The position numbers and the translations under genes are program-made. Below the pieces are notes generated by a model. The model did not search any database, was not told the origin of the DNA, and saw only the letters and a program-made list of their open reading frames with translations. From Cycas panzhihuaensis (taxonomy: Eukaryota; Cycadophyta), in NCBI GenBank assembly GCA_023213395.1, contig CM041465.1:162323741-162387740 (forward strand): a stretch of DNA of 64,000 nt. The letters run 5' to 3'. Below, piece by piece: positions 46,200 through 57,504 of the stretch (the first letter of the stretch is position 1; every line of letters begins with the position of its first letter).

Positions 46200-47860
46200 T
46201 ACAGAAACAAGATGAAGCCCAAAACTTTCCTCAAGCATATTCTGTCACAAAATATGGTCAAAAGGAAATTTGCCAAAGTCCAGCCTATAGGCTAAATCCA
46301 GATGGAAAGACAGTTCAAAAGAAAGAACTTCAATTGAAACAAATTAACATAGGAACTGAAATAGATCCTAAATGGATAAGAGTGGGGCAATACTGGAAAC
46401 CAGAAGTTATGCAACAAGCAACAGCACTCTTTTGTGAATATAGAGATGTGTTTGCTTGGTCCTATAAGGACCTGAAGGGAATTCCCCCAGAAGTAGGAGA
46501 GCATAATTGAATTGTTGGAAAATGCAAAACCTGTAAGGCAGAGGCCTTACCGGATGAATCCTCGGTACAAGGAACAAGTTAAAGTAGAACTAGATAAACT
46601 TCTGGAAGCAAGTTATATTTTTGAGATGGGAAATAGTGAATGGGTAAGCCCAATGGTGGTAGTACCTAAAAAGAATGGAAAGTTGCATGTTTGTGTTGAT
46701 TATAGGGCCCTAATAAAGCCACAAAAAAGGACCCATTTCCAATTCCTTTCACCGAGGATATATTGGAAAAAGTTGTAGGGCATGAGGTATTCTCATTCAC
46801 TGATGGGTTCAGTGGATATAGTCAAGTCCGCATAGCACCCGAGGACCAATTGAAGACCACATTTGTTACAGAATGGGGCATTTATGCCTGTTGAGTGATG
46901 TCATTTGGGGTAACCAATGCCCCAACAACATTTCAAAGAATAATTTTGAATATATTTCGGGAATTGTTAGGAAAGGCAATTGAAGTGTTTTTGGATGATT
47001 GGACGTTCTACAGTTTGTTGAAAGATCGTTTGTTCCAATTAAGACAAATGCTGGAGATGTGCAAGAAAAATAGATTAAGTTTGAATCTAGATAAGTGTAC
47101 CTTTTTGGTACCATTTGGATCCCTGCTAGGCCATATTGTTTCAAAGGAAGGACTAATGACAGATCCAGCCAAGGTGGAAGTAATTTTGAAATTTTCTATT
47201 CCTCAGAACCCAAAGAATCTAAAAGGATTCTTGGGAATGATTGGATATTACTAGAAATTTACAAGGGCTATGCTCAAATAGCATATTCGTTGGAATCATT
47301 GCTAAAAAAGGCAAGGAAGTGGGAATGGATGATGAGACAGCAATTGTCCTTCGATGCCTTGAAGAAAAGGATAGTAGAAGCCCCTGTGCTTAGGTTTCCA
47401 GATTGGAACAAGCCATTCCATGTACATGTAGATGCCTCATTATATGCGATTAGATGTGTATTGGCTTAACCTGTTAATGAAAAAACAAATCTTCCCATTG
47501 CATTTGCAAGTCGAAAGATGACATCAATGGAATGTAACTATACAGTTACAGAACGAGAAGGGCTTGGCATGATATATGCCTTGCAAAAATTTCGGCACTA
47601 CTTGTTTGCTAATCCGTTTGTATTTTTTGTGGACCATCACGCTCTGCAATCTCTTATTAACAAACCTATCCTCCAAGGAAGAATTAGCCGCTGGCTAATG
47701 TTGTTTTAGGAATTCATGTTTAAAATTGTGGTGAATAAGGGAGATAAACATGTGATACCAGATCAACTATCCAGGATAAAAGAGGGGGAACTAGATATTG
47801 AGATATTTGATGACTTTCCAGATCATAAATTGTTTTCCATAGAGGTTGTTCCATCCTGGT
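46200..47860 (+). pseudogene. Gypsy H RT and RNase H
   Basis: EYRDVFAWSYKDLKGIPPEV opens the RT; KPVRQRPYRMNPRYKEQVKV, GKLHVCVDYRAL, GFSGYSQVRIAPEDQ, GVTNAPTTFQRIIL, the FLDD site (IEVFLDDWTFYS), LLGHIVSKEGL and FLGMIGYY follow. RNase H: LRFPDWNKPFHVHVDAS, FASRKMTS, TEREGLGMIYALQKFRHYLF, FVDHHALQSL. The reading changes frame near 46720, 46890 and 47250 and has a stop at 47468. Domain order and spacing match F. Confidence 0.9.
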
Positions 47861-49080
47861 ATGAAGGGATTGCAGAATATTTGTGTATAGGACAAACACC
47901 TAAAGGGCTAGAAAGGGCAGAAAGAAGAAGTTTGATTAAGAAAGCTTTTCCCTTTCAGCTTATAGGTGGCATGTTGTATAAAATGGGGCTAGACGAAGTG
48001 CTGAGGAGATGTATATTACAACATGAGGTGTAGTCAATACTAAGAGAGGCACATGAGGGAGTAGCTTCAATCCATCATGGGAGTGAAGCCATGGCTTAGA
48101 GAGTCTTACTAGCTAGGTTATGGTGGCCAACCTTATTCGAAGATGAAAAAAAAAGGGTAAAAATCTATGACATTTGTCAACGTACAGGTAAACCCTCTAA
48201 ATAGAACTACCTACCCTTACATCCTATCTTAGCCCAAGCACCATTTGAAAAATGGGGGCTAGACTTTGTAGGGCCAATTAGCCCTGTGGCTCACAGAACC
48301 AATGCAAGATATATATTGCTAGCCATATATTTTTTGACAAAATGGACAGAAGCCAAACCAATGAAGAAATGTGATGCTCATAGTACAACTCGATTTTTAT
48401 ATGAAGTCATCATAGTAAGATTTGGCTGTCCTTTAGAAATTGTATCAAATCAAGGTGGGAGTTTTTTAAATCAAACAATTAAACATTTGACCTCAGAATT
48501 CCTGATACAACATGGCAAATCCTTGCCATATCACCCCAGGGCAAATGGATAGGTTGAGAGCACGAACAAAATCCTAAAGATAGCCTTGATGAAAATCTGT
48601 AATGTAGACCAGTCAGATTGGGCAAAAAAGTTACATTCAGTTCTTTGGGCAGATAGAACAATGAGAAAAAGGCCACATAAACACACTCCATTTTAATTGG
48701 CATACAAAGTGGAAGCAGTGGTTCCCTTGGAATTTCAGGCTGAAAGCCTGCGAGTGGCACAGCTTGATTTGGAACGTAAAGCTCTTATGATCAAAGGCTA
48801 GTTCAACTGATGAAGTTGGACGAAACGCGAGCTCAAGCCCTATGGGAACTACAGGTAGAGAAAAGAAGACACAAGGCCTGGCATGATTGATATTTGAAGA
48901 AACCTGAGTATAAGGCAAATGACTTAGTTTTATTGTATGAAAGTAAATTTAAAATGAAACCAGGTAAGATGAAAATCAAGTGGTTAGGCCCTTATAAAGT
49001 TATTCACATCTGTGAAAATGGAGCAGTGAGGTTAGAATAGTTAGATGGTCAACCATTGACCAAGTTGGTCAATGGTAGCT
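47861..49080 (+). pseudogene. Gypsy H integrase
   Basis: The zinc-binding region is partly preserved (VASIHHGSEAMA, then CQRTGK). The catalytic core has WGLDFVGPI (first Asp), then VSNQGGSFLNQTIK, where the second catalytic Asp is Asn, and VESTNKILKIAL (Glu). C-terminal YLKKPEYKANDLVLLYESKF and KWLGPYKVIH form the GPY/F-type end. Stops lie at about 48031, 48098, 48551 and 48694. The Asp-to-Asn change alone should abolish strand transfer. Confidence 0.85.
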
Positions 49081-49329
49081 AATGACTGGCGTCGGGGTGT
49101 GACCTTTGATGCGACAGTGGTCGAGTAATGTTAAGGAAGGTGTACGTAAACCTGTGCAATAATAACCGGCGGTATGGTATGTACTTAGTGCGACCATGAC
49201 GTTCAATGATGAATTCAAATCAATTGTCATTTCTAGTTTGAGAGGTACTGCGCAACGAAGGCATGATAAGAACAAGTATTGAGGCGAGAATTCAAACGGA
49301 GTGAGCGGCGGGACAAGTAACATGCAAAA

Positions 49330-50890
49330 ATGACAAAGATAATCTTATTCAAGGAGAACGACGATCCTCAAATTCGCGCAGAGTGGCAGGTCATGGGAGA
49401 TGAAGACTTGCGAAAGAAGCTAATGATGGACGCGGGGCTTTACAAATATATATCAATCAATACTTTTCCATACGTGGCAAAATTTATGAGTTTTGTGACG
49501 CCGTCGATTGCAGCACAGCCGGAGATACTCCAAAGTTCTGAAGAATCAATAGCAACACTTACTGGCCTTCCCAAGAATGGGGAATTTATGAGAAGGGATA
49601 ATCAAATAACCAAGGAAGAAGCATCAAAGCAGATCGGAGCAAGTGAGAAGGGCGCCTCCACTTTGGGAATTCGAATAGCAGGAATCCAGTTGTTGGAAAA
49701 AATATTTTTGGCGCATTTTATTTTTACCAGGGTTATCCTAACCCAGAAGAATTTATTTATACCTGCGAACCTGAGAATAATGGTGAATTAGGTGGCGCAA
49801 GGAAAATGGTACAACTGGGCAAATTTTGTAGCAGGGCAACTACTGCAGAATTTGCAAATAGTACAGGAGACAATAAAATCTGTTACCTTCTATTACGTAA
49901 CAATTTTGCAAGGATTGATGATGGCTCAATGGCTAGAGATAGTTGATGCCCGAACTAGGAGAGGAACAAGCATCCCTAGCTTGTTGGACCAACGGTGGTA
50001 TTAATGAAGAGAAATGGACAGAAATTCAGGGCATGGTCCAAAAATGGGTGCAAAAGCGTTATCAGCAGAGGACGCTGATGATCGAGATTAAAGAAGAAGA
50101 TGAGAATAAAAAAGAAAATTCCCAGGGAGAAACAGAGAGTAAGAAAGAAGAAGAACCTCTCCAGAAAGAGGCAGAGAAGGAAAAAGAGAAAAGAAAACAA
50201 GATGAAGTAAGTGATAAACAGCAGGAGTACATAGAAGCGAGTTTGAAAGACAGAAAAGGATAAAATTGGCCCGAGAAAAGAGAAAATAGGAAGTTATAGA
50301 GAGAATTGAAAATCAGCTGCCAAAGGTCGAATATAATGTGAACAAGGAAATACTTGAAGAAGGATTGGATCAGATAAAATGTGACCTGCAGAATGTGTCC
50401 AATTGGAAGACATCTTTTCTGGCTTGAGTAACTAGACAGTTAGTCACACAGTTGGAAAGTAGAGCCAAACCGACTAAAGAATCATTAAAGATAATTCATC
50501 AAGTGATTGAAGAAAAACTAGAATCTTTGAAGAAATTTGTAATGGATTGGGTAGATGACGTGGATGAAGTCACCCCTCAGTTGCAGCAGTTTAAAGAAAG
50601 ATTCAATCAATATATTCTAGAAGACATGCAGCCTGTTTATCACCATTTGGGTGCATGGATTTTTAAATCCTATGAAGAATCAGAACGTTGTATGAAATTG
50701 TGGCAGGAGATGAATTCGTGCAAAGACTAAATGCAAAATTGACTCGAGAAATAGAACAATTACACTCAGGAGAATTGTCGATGCTTCCACAATTAGACAT
50801 AATGCAGAATGTGGTATAAAACAGAATGGATTGAGGTTGCCACCACAGATCGCCAGACCAGATCTGAGAGGCCCAGTTAAGAAATAAAGG
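49330..50890 (+). pseudogene. Gypsy H accessory ORF (NWSEF family)
   Basis: This frame follows integrase and precedes the 3' LTR. It starts at ATG 49330 (MTKIILFKEND). ATLTGLPKNGEF aligns with HLLTGLSKEGEI of F; GIRIAGIQLLEKIF, FIPANL and YNWANF (49813-49827) align with F and with the 4.6-kb remnant. A TAG lies at 49789-49791, eight codons before NWANF. After a hydrophobic FYYVTILQGLMMAQWLEI stretch the protein becomes long charged helices (EEDENKKENSQGETESKKEE), then a second helical block at 50452-50730. The position is that of env-like frames in Athila or SIRE elements, but I see no signal peptide or clear membrane anchor. Possibly related to plant mobile-domain or putative plant transposon proteins; unproven. 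Confidence 0.6.
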
Positions 50891-50990
50891 GAAGTGAGAT
50901 TATTTTTTTGAAGGGAGGATAACAAGAAGGAGAAAATTTTTTGAAAATTTAAACAAGTATGTTACCCATTTAAAGTAGCCACAGGAGAGA

Positions 50991-51682
50991 TGTGTGCGGC
51001 CAAAGTAGTAGCTGTTATTTTCAAGGGAAAAATAGGTACAACTAGACTTGATTAGGTACGCTTCAGCGTTGGTTAGTGCAAACTAGACAACTGACAGGTA
51101 CAATTAGGCTGTGGATAGGTGCAACCAGGCCACTAACAGGCGCAACCAAGCTGCTGGCAAGTGCAACCAGGAGGTGGGCAAGAGTAACCAGGCAGCTGGT
51201 AGGTGTAACCAGGCCGCTGACACATGCAACTAGGACGATGATAGGTGCAACTAGATTGTAGGGAAGTGCAACCAGAACTCTGTCAAGTACAACTTGGGTA
51301 GCGTCCGGTGCAATTGGGGTAGCAACCGATGAGATTTAGGGTAGCATTAGTTATGCATAAAGTGAAATGATATAAAGAACGATTGTTACATAAAGCAGTT
51401 GTAATTGTAGATAGGGCATATAAATAAGTTGTAGGAAGAAAGCGAAGTATCATTGTATTGTATTTGCGTCGTCCTAAATCCTGCAAGTTCCATTCAGACT
51501 GCGGCCTTTTGTACACTGTTCTAACCTGCATCTGGTTGTGAGAGGACCAGATGTAGGGCCCTTTTGATAAGGAAGTTTGGTTCTTTGTGCTCCAAAACTG
51601 TCTCTTTTCCTTGCTTGTGACTCTTGTATGATACATTTGAAGAGGTTAGGGTAGGGATTCCAGGCACACAATTGGTATGACA
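50991..51682 (+). repeat. Gypsy H 3' LTR
   Basis: About 692 bp, starting TGTGTGCGGCCAAAGTAGT and ending near GGTATGACA. It has the 21-bp array (about 51080-51300), then an AGGGCATATAAATAAG TATA-like block near 51414, then a unique tail. Confidence 0.8.
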
Positions 51683-52905
51683 AGATACCATAATACTTAG
51701 CAACAGGGGAATTGCTACAAGGATTGGATCAAATGGAACGCCATAATTTAGTAAGAAAAGCGGAACCATACCAATTGATTAAGGGAGAATTATACAAATT
51801 GGGACCAGATGAAGTACTACGTCGATGCATAAGGCCACATGAAGTTAATCAAATTATGGCCCAAGCACATGAAGGCGTAGCAGGAGGGCATACGGGAAAA
51901 TTGGCAACTTGGAGAAAAATGCTAATGTCAGGATTCTGGTGGCCATCAATGTTTAAAGGTATGAGGAAAAGGGTTTATGCATGTGATTATTGTCAAAAAG
52001 TGGGAAAACCTAATCATCAGGATTTCCAACCCCTCCACCCAATCCCACCTTTGGCACCATTCAAGAAATGGGGACTCGATTTTGTCGGACCAATCAAACC
52101 AACTTCCCGACAATCTCAAGCTCGATTTATTCTAATGGCAACTGACTACATGACCAAATGGGTGGAAGCTTGAGCATTAAGAAAAGTAGATTCAGAAAGT
52201 ACGACACGATTTCTATACGAAGTGATCATTACATGATTTGGATACCCATTGGAAATCATAAGTGATCAAGGGGTTCATTTTCTCAATCAGACTATAGAGA
52301 TATTAACATCAACCTTCATGATTAGCCATCGAAAATCCACGCCGTATTACCCAAGGGCTAACGAGCAAGCAGAAACCTTGAATAAGATTATTGAGAATTG
52401 CCTATGAAAGATTTGCGACATGGGAAGGTCAGACTGGGCCGAGAAACTATTGTTAGTACTATGGGCCTTTAGAATGACATATAAAAGATCGACGAGGCAA
52501 ACACCATTTCAGTTAGTTTATGGAACTGAGGCCATCCTTCCGACTGAGTTTGAGATACCAAGTCTAAGAATTGCTATGCAGTGTCGATTGGATGACTTCC
52601 ACTCCTTATGACGGAGGTTAGAAGAATTAGTGAGACTTGAAGACAAAAGGTATATGGCCAAATGGTTACAAAGCATAGAAAAACGATGACGAAAAGCATG
52701 GAACGATTGGCACCTACGCAAGCCACAGTTCAAAGAAGGTGACCAAGTTCTCCTTTATGACACCAAATTCAAAACACACCCCAGGAAACTCAAGATGAGA
52801 TGGTTAGGGCCCTATATCGCAGAACGGATCTTTGAGAACGGTTTGGTACGACTTCGAGAAATTAATTGACCATTACTACCAAATCCAGTGAATGGTAGCT
52901 AATTG
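51683..52905 (+). pseudogene. Gypsy F integrase
   Basis: It continues the F polyprotein after H. Zinc site [11 protein letters not shown] ... CDYCQK is intact; catalytic core has WGLDFVGPI (Asp), IISDQGVHFLNQTI (Asp) and EQAETLNKIIENCL (Glu). The C-terminal KAWNDWHLRKPQFKEGDQVL and RWLGPYIAERIFENGLVRL form the GPY/F-type end. Stops occur near 52171, 52234, 52406, 52608, 52687 and 52867. It would insert the cDNA into the genome; all three catalytic residues remain, unlike in H. Confidence 0.88.
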
Positions 52906-53433
52906 AAACCATATGTTAGCTAGGATGAAGTAATTACTAGTCAGATCAGTTGGTTGTATCATAACGTATTGAGTGAAATTGAGGCAAATCAAACCACCTT
53001 GATACCAAAACATGATCCAGTTCGGTATGTAAACACAAAAATACAAAAAAAAACAATAAACAAGAAAAATAACTGTAAATCATATTATATAAATAAGCAA
53101 TATGGTAAATCATGAGAGGAAAAGATATGGCATGGTAAGACAAACCGGAATAAAGAAAAATTCAGCTAGAAAAATTAGATTTTTTACACACGTACCAGCA
53201 AAACACTATAAGTACCAAAAAGGTTACGTTACTAGGTACGCACAGTGAAAAAAATGAGTAAGTAAACCAAAATACACTATACATACCTAAAAAGTATGCT
53301 ATCGGGTATGCATAGAGTAATAGGCAGAAAAGAGAAAAGTTTATAATACGTACCTGCAACCATTCCCGCATGGTACGCAAGAGAAAAACGAGGGCAATCT
53401 AACTCGAATTCACAGCAGCAAGCAGTCGATCGA
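52906..53433 (+). other. Gypsy F, non-coding between integrase and accessory ORF
   Basis: AT-rich, no frame. It resembles 58560-58880 on the minus strand in gypsy G (both contain GATCAGTTGGTTGTA and CCTTGATACC), so this spacer is a conserved part of the family. Confidence 0.6.
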
Positions 53434-53479
53434 AATTCTCACAATCTAGGGGTGCAAAGAGCAAAGATTCAACACTAAA

Positions 53480-54646
53480 TTCGAAGCTAATCTTCAAAAT
53501 ACAGTCAACCATTCCAAAAAAGGGTGCCAAGAAACCTTCCTACCCAAGCTTAAGAAGGAGTTGGAAGGGTTACCTACCCAATTTAGAGCAAAGGTCAAGC
53601 AAGCAGGGTGGGGGGAATATATATACTGTAACCCTATTTATTTGCAGCAAGAACTAATGGAAAATATTTTGTTGGACTTAAAAAAAGACTTGAAGAAGGT
53701 AAAGTTAGATGCAGAGATAATTCACTTGCTAACAGGGCTTTCGAAGGAGGGAGAAATCCCAACAGCCACCAAAAGATTGGAGGTGGATTGTGAAACCTGG
53801 CTGAAAGAATTTTACCAGGAGAATACCCAATTGACATCAGGAGGTATCCGTGTAGCAGATATAAAGGATATCAAATTACAATGGATAGCTAAAGTCATAA
53901 ATACAAGATTCCTATCAAAAAGGAAATATACATATATTCTAGGGGGAATGATGCCAATACTACCAAAGATTTGAGATGGGGAACAACTTAATTGGTCTGA
54001 ATTTCTGGCGGTGAACATGACACAACAAATACAAGTAATGACACATTCATTCCGCCATCCCTCCTTGTTATTGGTTGTTTTATTCTATTAGTGTCCAAGC
54101 ATACAACTTCCACAATCAACCATCCGCCTGAATGAACCACTTATAAAACAAGGGATGAATGAATTTCCGGAGAACACTCAAGATAGAGAAATTAAGAGGA
54201 AGATACAAAAGGAGATGACAATAATCCTTAAGTGGTTACAACAAACCCCAGGGACACCTATCCCACACTGTGCGAAGCAGGCAATCCAGAAGAGTGGTAA
54301 GAGAAGAAGGGATGAGGGAGAACTCGAAGAGAAAGAAGAAATAGAGCCCTCCCTCGAAGAATGGGTAGAATTTTCTCTTGTAATGGAGACAGGGGATACA
54401 TTAACACCACCAACCCAAACTGAGGAAAAATCCCATCAAATAATCTAATTAATCAAAGAAATGGAGAAAGGATATAAGGAAGAGATAGCTGCCCTTCAAG
54501 AGAAGATTAAAGAAAAAGATGCCATAATAGCAATCCTCACTCAAATTAATGAGGAAATTTTAGTCACACGAGAACCTAACAGTAGAGAAGAGGCAGTAGG
54601 AGCAACCTTAAAACAGAGAGGGGGAAGGATACCCCAAAAATTTTGA
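53480..54646 (+). pseudogene. Gypsy F accessory ORF (NWSEF family)
   Basis: One frame from about 53480 with stops near 53972, 54089 and 54446. Blocks: HLLTGLSKEGEIP, GGIRVADIKDIKLQWIAKVI, LSKRKYTY (53918-53935), LNWSEF at 53990-54004, and a hydrophobic LLLVVLFY near 54065. The second half is charged: KRRRDEGELEEKEEIEPSLE, and a coiled-coil-like MEKGYKEEIAALQEKIKEKD just before the 3' LTR. The same order is found in H and in the 4.6-kb remnant. A TGA lies five codons before LNWSEF. Gypsy G keeps only the final piece (EEAIGVALEQRWG). Function unknown; it may be an env-position protein or a captured domain. Confidence 0.65.
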
Positions 54647-54698
54647 AATTTTTTAATAAGCAAGGATGCTCAACCCAATCTTGTTGACTCAAGATAGA

Positions 54699-55637
54699 TG
54701 TTGGGACATATTTTAGCACAATAGGCTATGTGGAAACCGGATGTAGGGCTATGATGACCATTGGAATACATGTATGGACCGTACAAAGGTACATATGGTG
54801 AGAAAAGCTAGAAAAACAAGCATTTTGGGTACGTATGACAAGTGCGTACCATAACAGGTACGCAACATAGGGTACATACTATTTGTGGTACACTAATGAA
54901 CAACAAGGTACGAATGATAGACCTGGACCAAAAGACACCAAAGGATGATGACATTAGCACCAAGGGACGTACAAATGAAAAGGCACTAGTTAAAGGTAAT
55001 TAATCAAGTGATTAAGTGAAAGGATACATTGAGGCTAAAAAGGTACAGTTATGACAAGGAGTCATGACCCTTCATCAAAGGCAGCAAAGAGACACATTTA
55101 AGGAAGCTTGCAAGGACCATTCCAGCGGTGAGAGCTGAGTTATTCATTCCATGACATATTCTCAAGGGTGAGAGTCGAGTGATTCAATCCTATGGTATAC
55201 TCTCAGGGGTGAGAGCCAAGCATTCATTCCACATGGTGGTACGGTAGCTAGCAAGCAAAATTAGTGGTACGAATCAAAGTTACAGTAGATGCATTTTATG
55301 ATGCATACCCTTTTGGAATGTATATGACAGAACTCAGTGTATATGGCCTAAATGTATAGGGAATACATTCCAGAACTTATTGTATGAGACCTATTGCTTA
55401 ATAAAAATTAGAGTTACATGGAAATCTGTGTTCTATGTGCACTATGATGCTTGTATGATGGATAATTGTTGATTATTGTACTGTTGTATGTAATCTATGA
55501 TAACATTATGTGGAAATTGTGAATAAATCTGTGATAATTTGGTGTATGAAGCATGTTGACTATATCCTAGACTAGACTACCAATGACCCCTTGACAAGTG
55601 TACTATCTCATAAGTGTAGTGAGAAACGAAGTCAACA
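54699..55637 (+). repeat. Gypsy F 3' LTR
   Basis: 939 bp, TGTTGGGACATATT to AAGTCAACA, partner of 39082-40031. It carries the same three internal repeats and lacks one ACGTATAAACGTATGG stretch. Confidence 0.95.
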
Positions 55638-56380
55638 ATTATCTGCAATTCATGTCCTTCGTCTGTGAATTTTCACGGCTATCTTCGTATGACCAAGCGT
55701 CTTCTTCTCTAACAGTCAAGCATGTACAATCTCCAAGGCAGGGTCACTTGAGCAAGCATACAGGCAGGCAATTGTTTTGTCACACAATCTTTGAGCAAGG
55801 ACTTAGTAACAAGGCGGCCCTCTTAGCTGTAGCTAGGGTTTTGCTATAGGCATTCCATCAACAATAGTAAAATGACCTAGATTCTGCATTCAACATTCTA
55901 ATTCTACATGCCTTCACCTCCAAGTTGCATGTATTTGCATCTTGGGTACATATTTTTACTTTGATTTTTAAAATCTCTCAAACGCATCCTTGGAATGAAC
56001 TAATTTGTCGTCATTGGCAAATATGGCATATGCAGGTGGGGGATCCTTTGCCCTAATGCTCACCACCATAAACAACTGGCCTTACACTGTATAGCTCGGG
56101 CTTTAGTCAAGCATAGGTCATGTCGTGCCAGAGTGATATGTTTTAGTGAAATATCACTACTGCACCAATCGAAATGAGTCTGAAAAAATTTCAGAACTTG
56201 AAATATTCAATCTCCAACCTGCAAATAACCAAAAGATGGTGAGAAACTATAGAAAATGACCAAACTTAGCCTTGGACCGCCTTTGGAGAGTGAAGGTCGT
56301 CACCAAGAGTTTGGAACCCTCTCACAAATTTGACAAATTAGTAGGAAAAAAAAAATCCTCTCACAAGTTCCGATACCAAA
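55638..56380 (-). mobile_element. Element J leader (C family), minus strand
   Basis: Beginning at 56378 on the minus strand is a primer-binding-like TGGTATCGGAAC (56367-56378), two bases from the LTR. The sequence beyond shares TTCCAAAC-TTGGTGACGA and GGTTGGAGATT with the copia C leader at 19380-19450. No coding. It is cut at 55638 by gypsy F and resumes at 39081. Confidence 0.65.
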
Positions 56381-56935
56381 TGTTGAGAATGGGCATTAAG
56401 CCTAAGGCCTTAAGGATCTAAAAAAGAGGAGAAAATGCCATGAGAATAAGGATGATTAACATCTATGAGAGCTAGTATGAAGATGAACACTATGAGCAAG
56501 CATGAGCATAGAGATCATAAGCATAAGGACACCAATATAGAGGAGAAGGAATTGATCAAATCTCCAAATAAGAAAGAATACTTGATTAGCAAAACTAGCA
56601 GCATAACAATACTACACACTCTCATATTTACATACATGAGAATTGGTCTCAATATATAGATTATAAGTAGAGACTTTGAGAGAGTGCATGTTTGATGAAT
56701 GTCAAACATGTAAGGTATGCCAAATGCATGAGGGACAAGTGTCCCTTGGGCTTTCTTGCAAGTAAAGATGCATGAGGGATATATTAACCCTTAAATTACT
56801 ATGTTATGTCACTAGAAAGAATGTGGGTGTGCACTTTATCACTTAAGTGATAAGTCACTAATATAAATTACATAAAGTACAACAATGAAACATTATAAAG
56901 TACATTACTTAACATGTAAACATAAAGGTTTAACA
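56381..56935 (-). repeat. Element J 5' LTR, copia C family
   Basis: 555 bp; reverse complement runs TGTTAAACCTTTATG to CATTCTCAACA and matches copia C LTRs along its length, including the CACTTAAGTGATAAGTCA near-palindrome. Its 3' partner is not in the window. Confidence 0.85.
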
Positions 56936-57504
56936 ATCTTGACTCATTTTAGTGAAGTCACCTCCTCAATTGAAGTTTGGAAAGCCCTTGCATCTCTTTA
57001 CAATCAGAAGAATGAAGCTCACATCATTACTCTTGGAGAGCAGTTATATGAGCTTCACTTATGGGAGGGCAAACAAGTTGTTGATTTCATCACCAGATTG
57101 GTAGAAGTCAAAGATAATCTTTCTCCTATAGGTGAATCGATATCAGATATTGAAATTGTTTGCTTAACACTTAATAAGTTACCAAAATCACTTGACAATC
57201 TGGAGAATACACTTACTATTGGGCGACAAGCCAACAACATGTCATTTGATATTTTATGTGGATATCTTCTTCGACAAGAGCAGAGGATCCAAAGGTATAG
57301 AGAGGAAACAAAAGTTGAAGAAGATTTTCTTTCAAGACTCAAAATTGGTGAGCAAAGAAGAGGAACAAGAAGAAGATTAACAGACATAAGAACTGACAGA
57401 GGAACATCCATCAGAGGAAGGATAGGATTAGGCAGAGGAAGGTCAACAGGCACTCAAGTATGTTATTATTGTGGCAGATCAGGTCACATTGTTGTAGAGT
57501 GTAG
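56936..57504 (+). pseudogene. Copia gag fragment with zinc knuckle
   Basis: An uninterrupted plus-strand reading: SIEVWKALASLYNQKNEAHI, LYELHLWEGKQVVDFITRL, LNKLPKSLDNLENTL, LLRQEQRIQRY, then Arg/Gly-rich sequence and the knuckle CYYCGRSGHIVVEC. The LLRQEQRxxRY and knuckle blocks match the gag remnant of copia A (LPLRQEQRNKRY, CYHCGRSGHYPCQC), so it is from that lineage. Its N-terminus is cut by the J LTR and its end by the G LTR. Cut on both sides, it cannot be active. Confidence 0.85.

Larger units (their letters stand above)
45726..51682 (+). mobile_element. Gypsy H, nested in F, 5' deleted
   Basis: Between two segments that share an unusual 21-bp array (45726 to about 46040; 50991-51682) lie RT, RNase H, integrase and an accessory frame, all of the same lineage as F but clearly diverged. 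The left LTR stops after the array, and leader, gag and protease are missing, so one deletion removed about the first third. Candidate flanks (ACAGA left, AGATA or CAAGA right) do not pair convincingly. F sequence continues on both sides, proving insertion. Confidence 0.85.
39082..55637 (+). mobile_element. Gypsy F, large Ty3/gypsy element carrying gypsy H
   Basis: LTRs 39082-40031 (950 bp) and 54699-55637 (939 bp). Interior order: gag with zinc knuckles, protease, a long spacer with a second gag-like domain, RT, RNase H (broken by H at 45726), integrase (resuming 51683), then an accessory frame before the 3' LTR. No chromodomain was seen after integrase. The RT active site FLDD and the extra 3' frame suggest a non-chromovirus lineage near Tat/Athila, an inference from motifs only. 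Without H it would be about 10.6 kb. The coding is mostly in one frame, with several stops. Confidence 0.93.

Noticed and set aside
51076-51261. Open frame with repeated TRQLTGATR-like words
   Set aside because: Same cause: the 21-bp array in the other LTR of gypsy H read in another frame.
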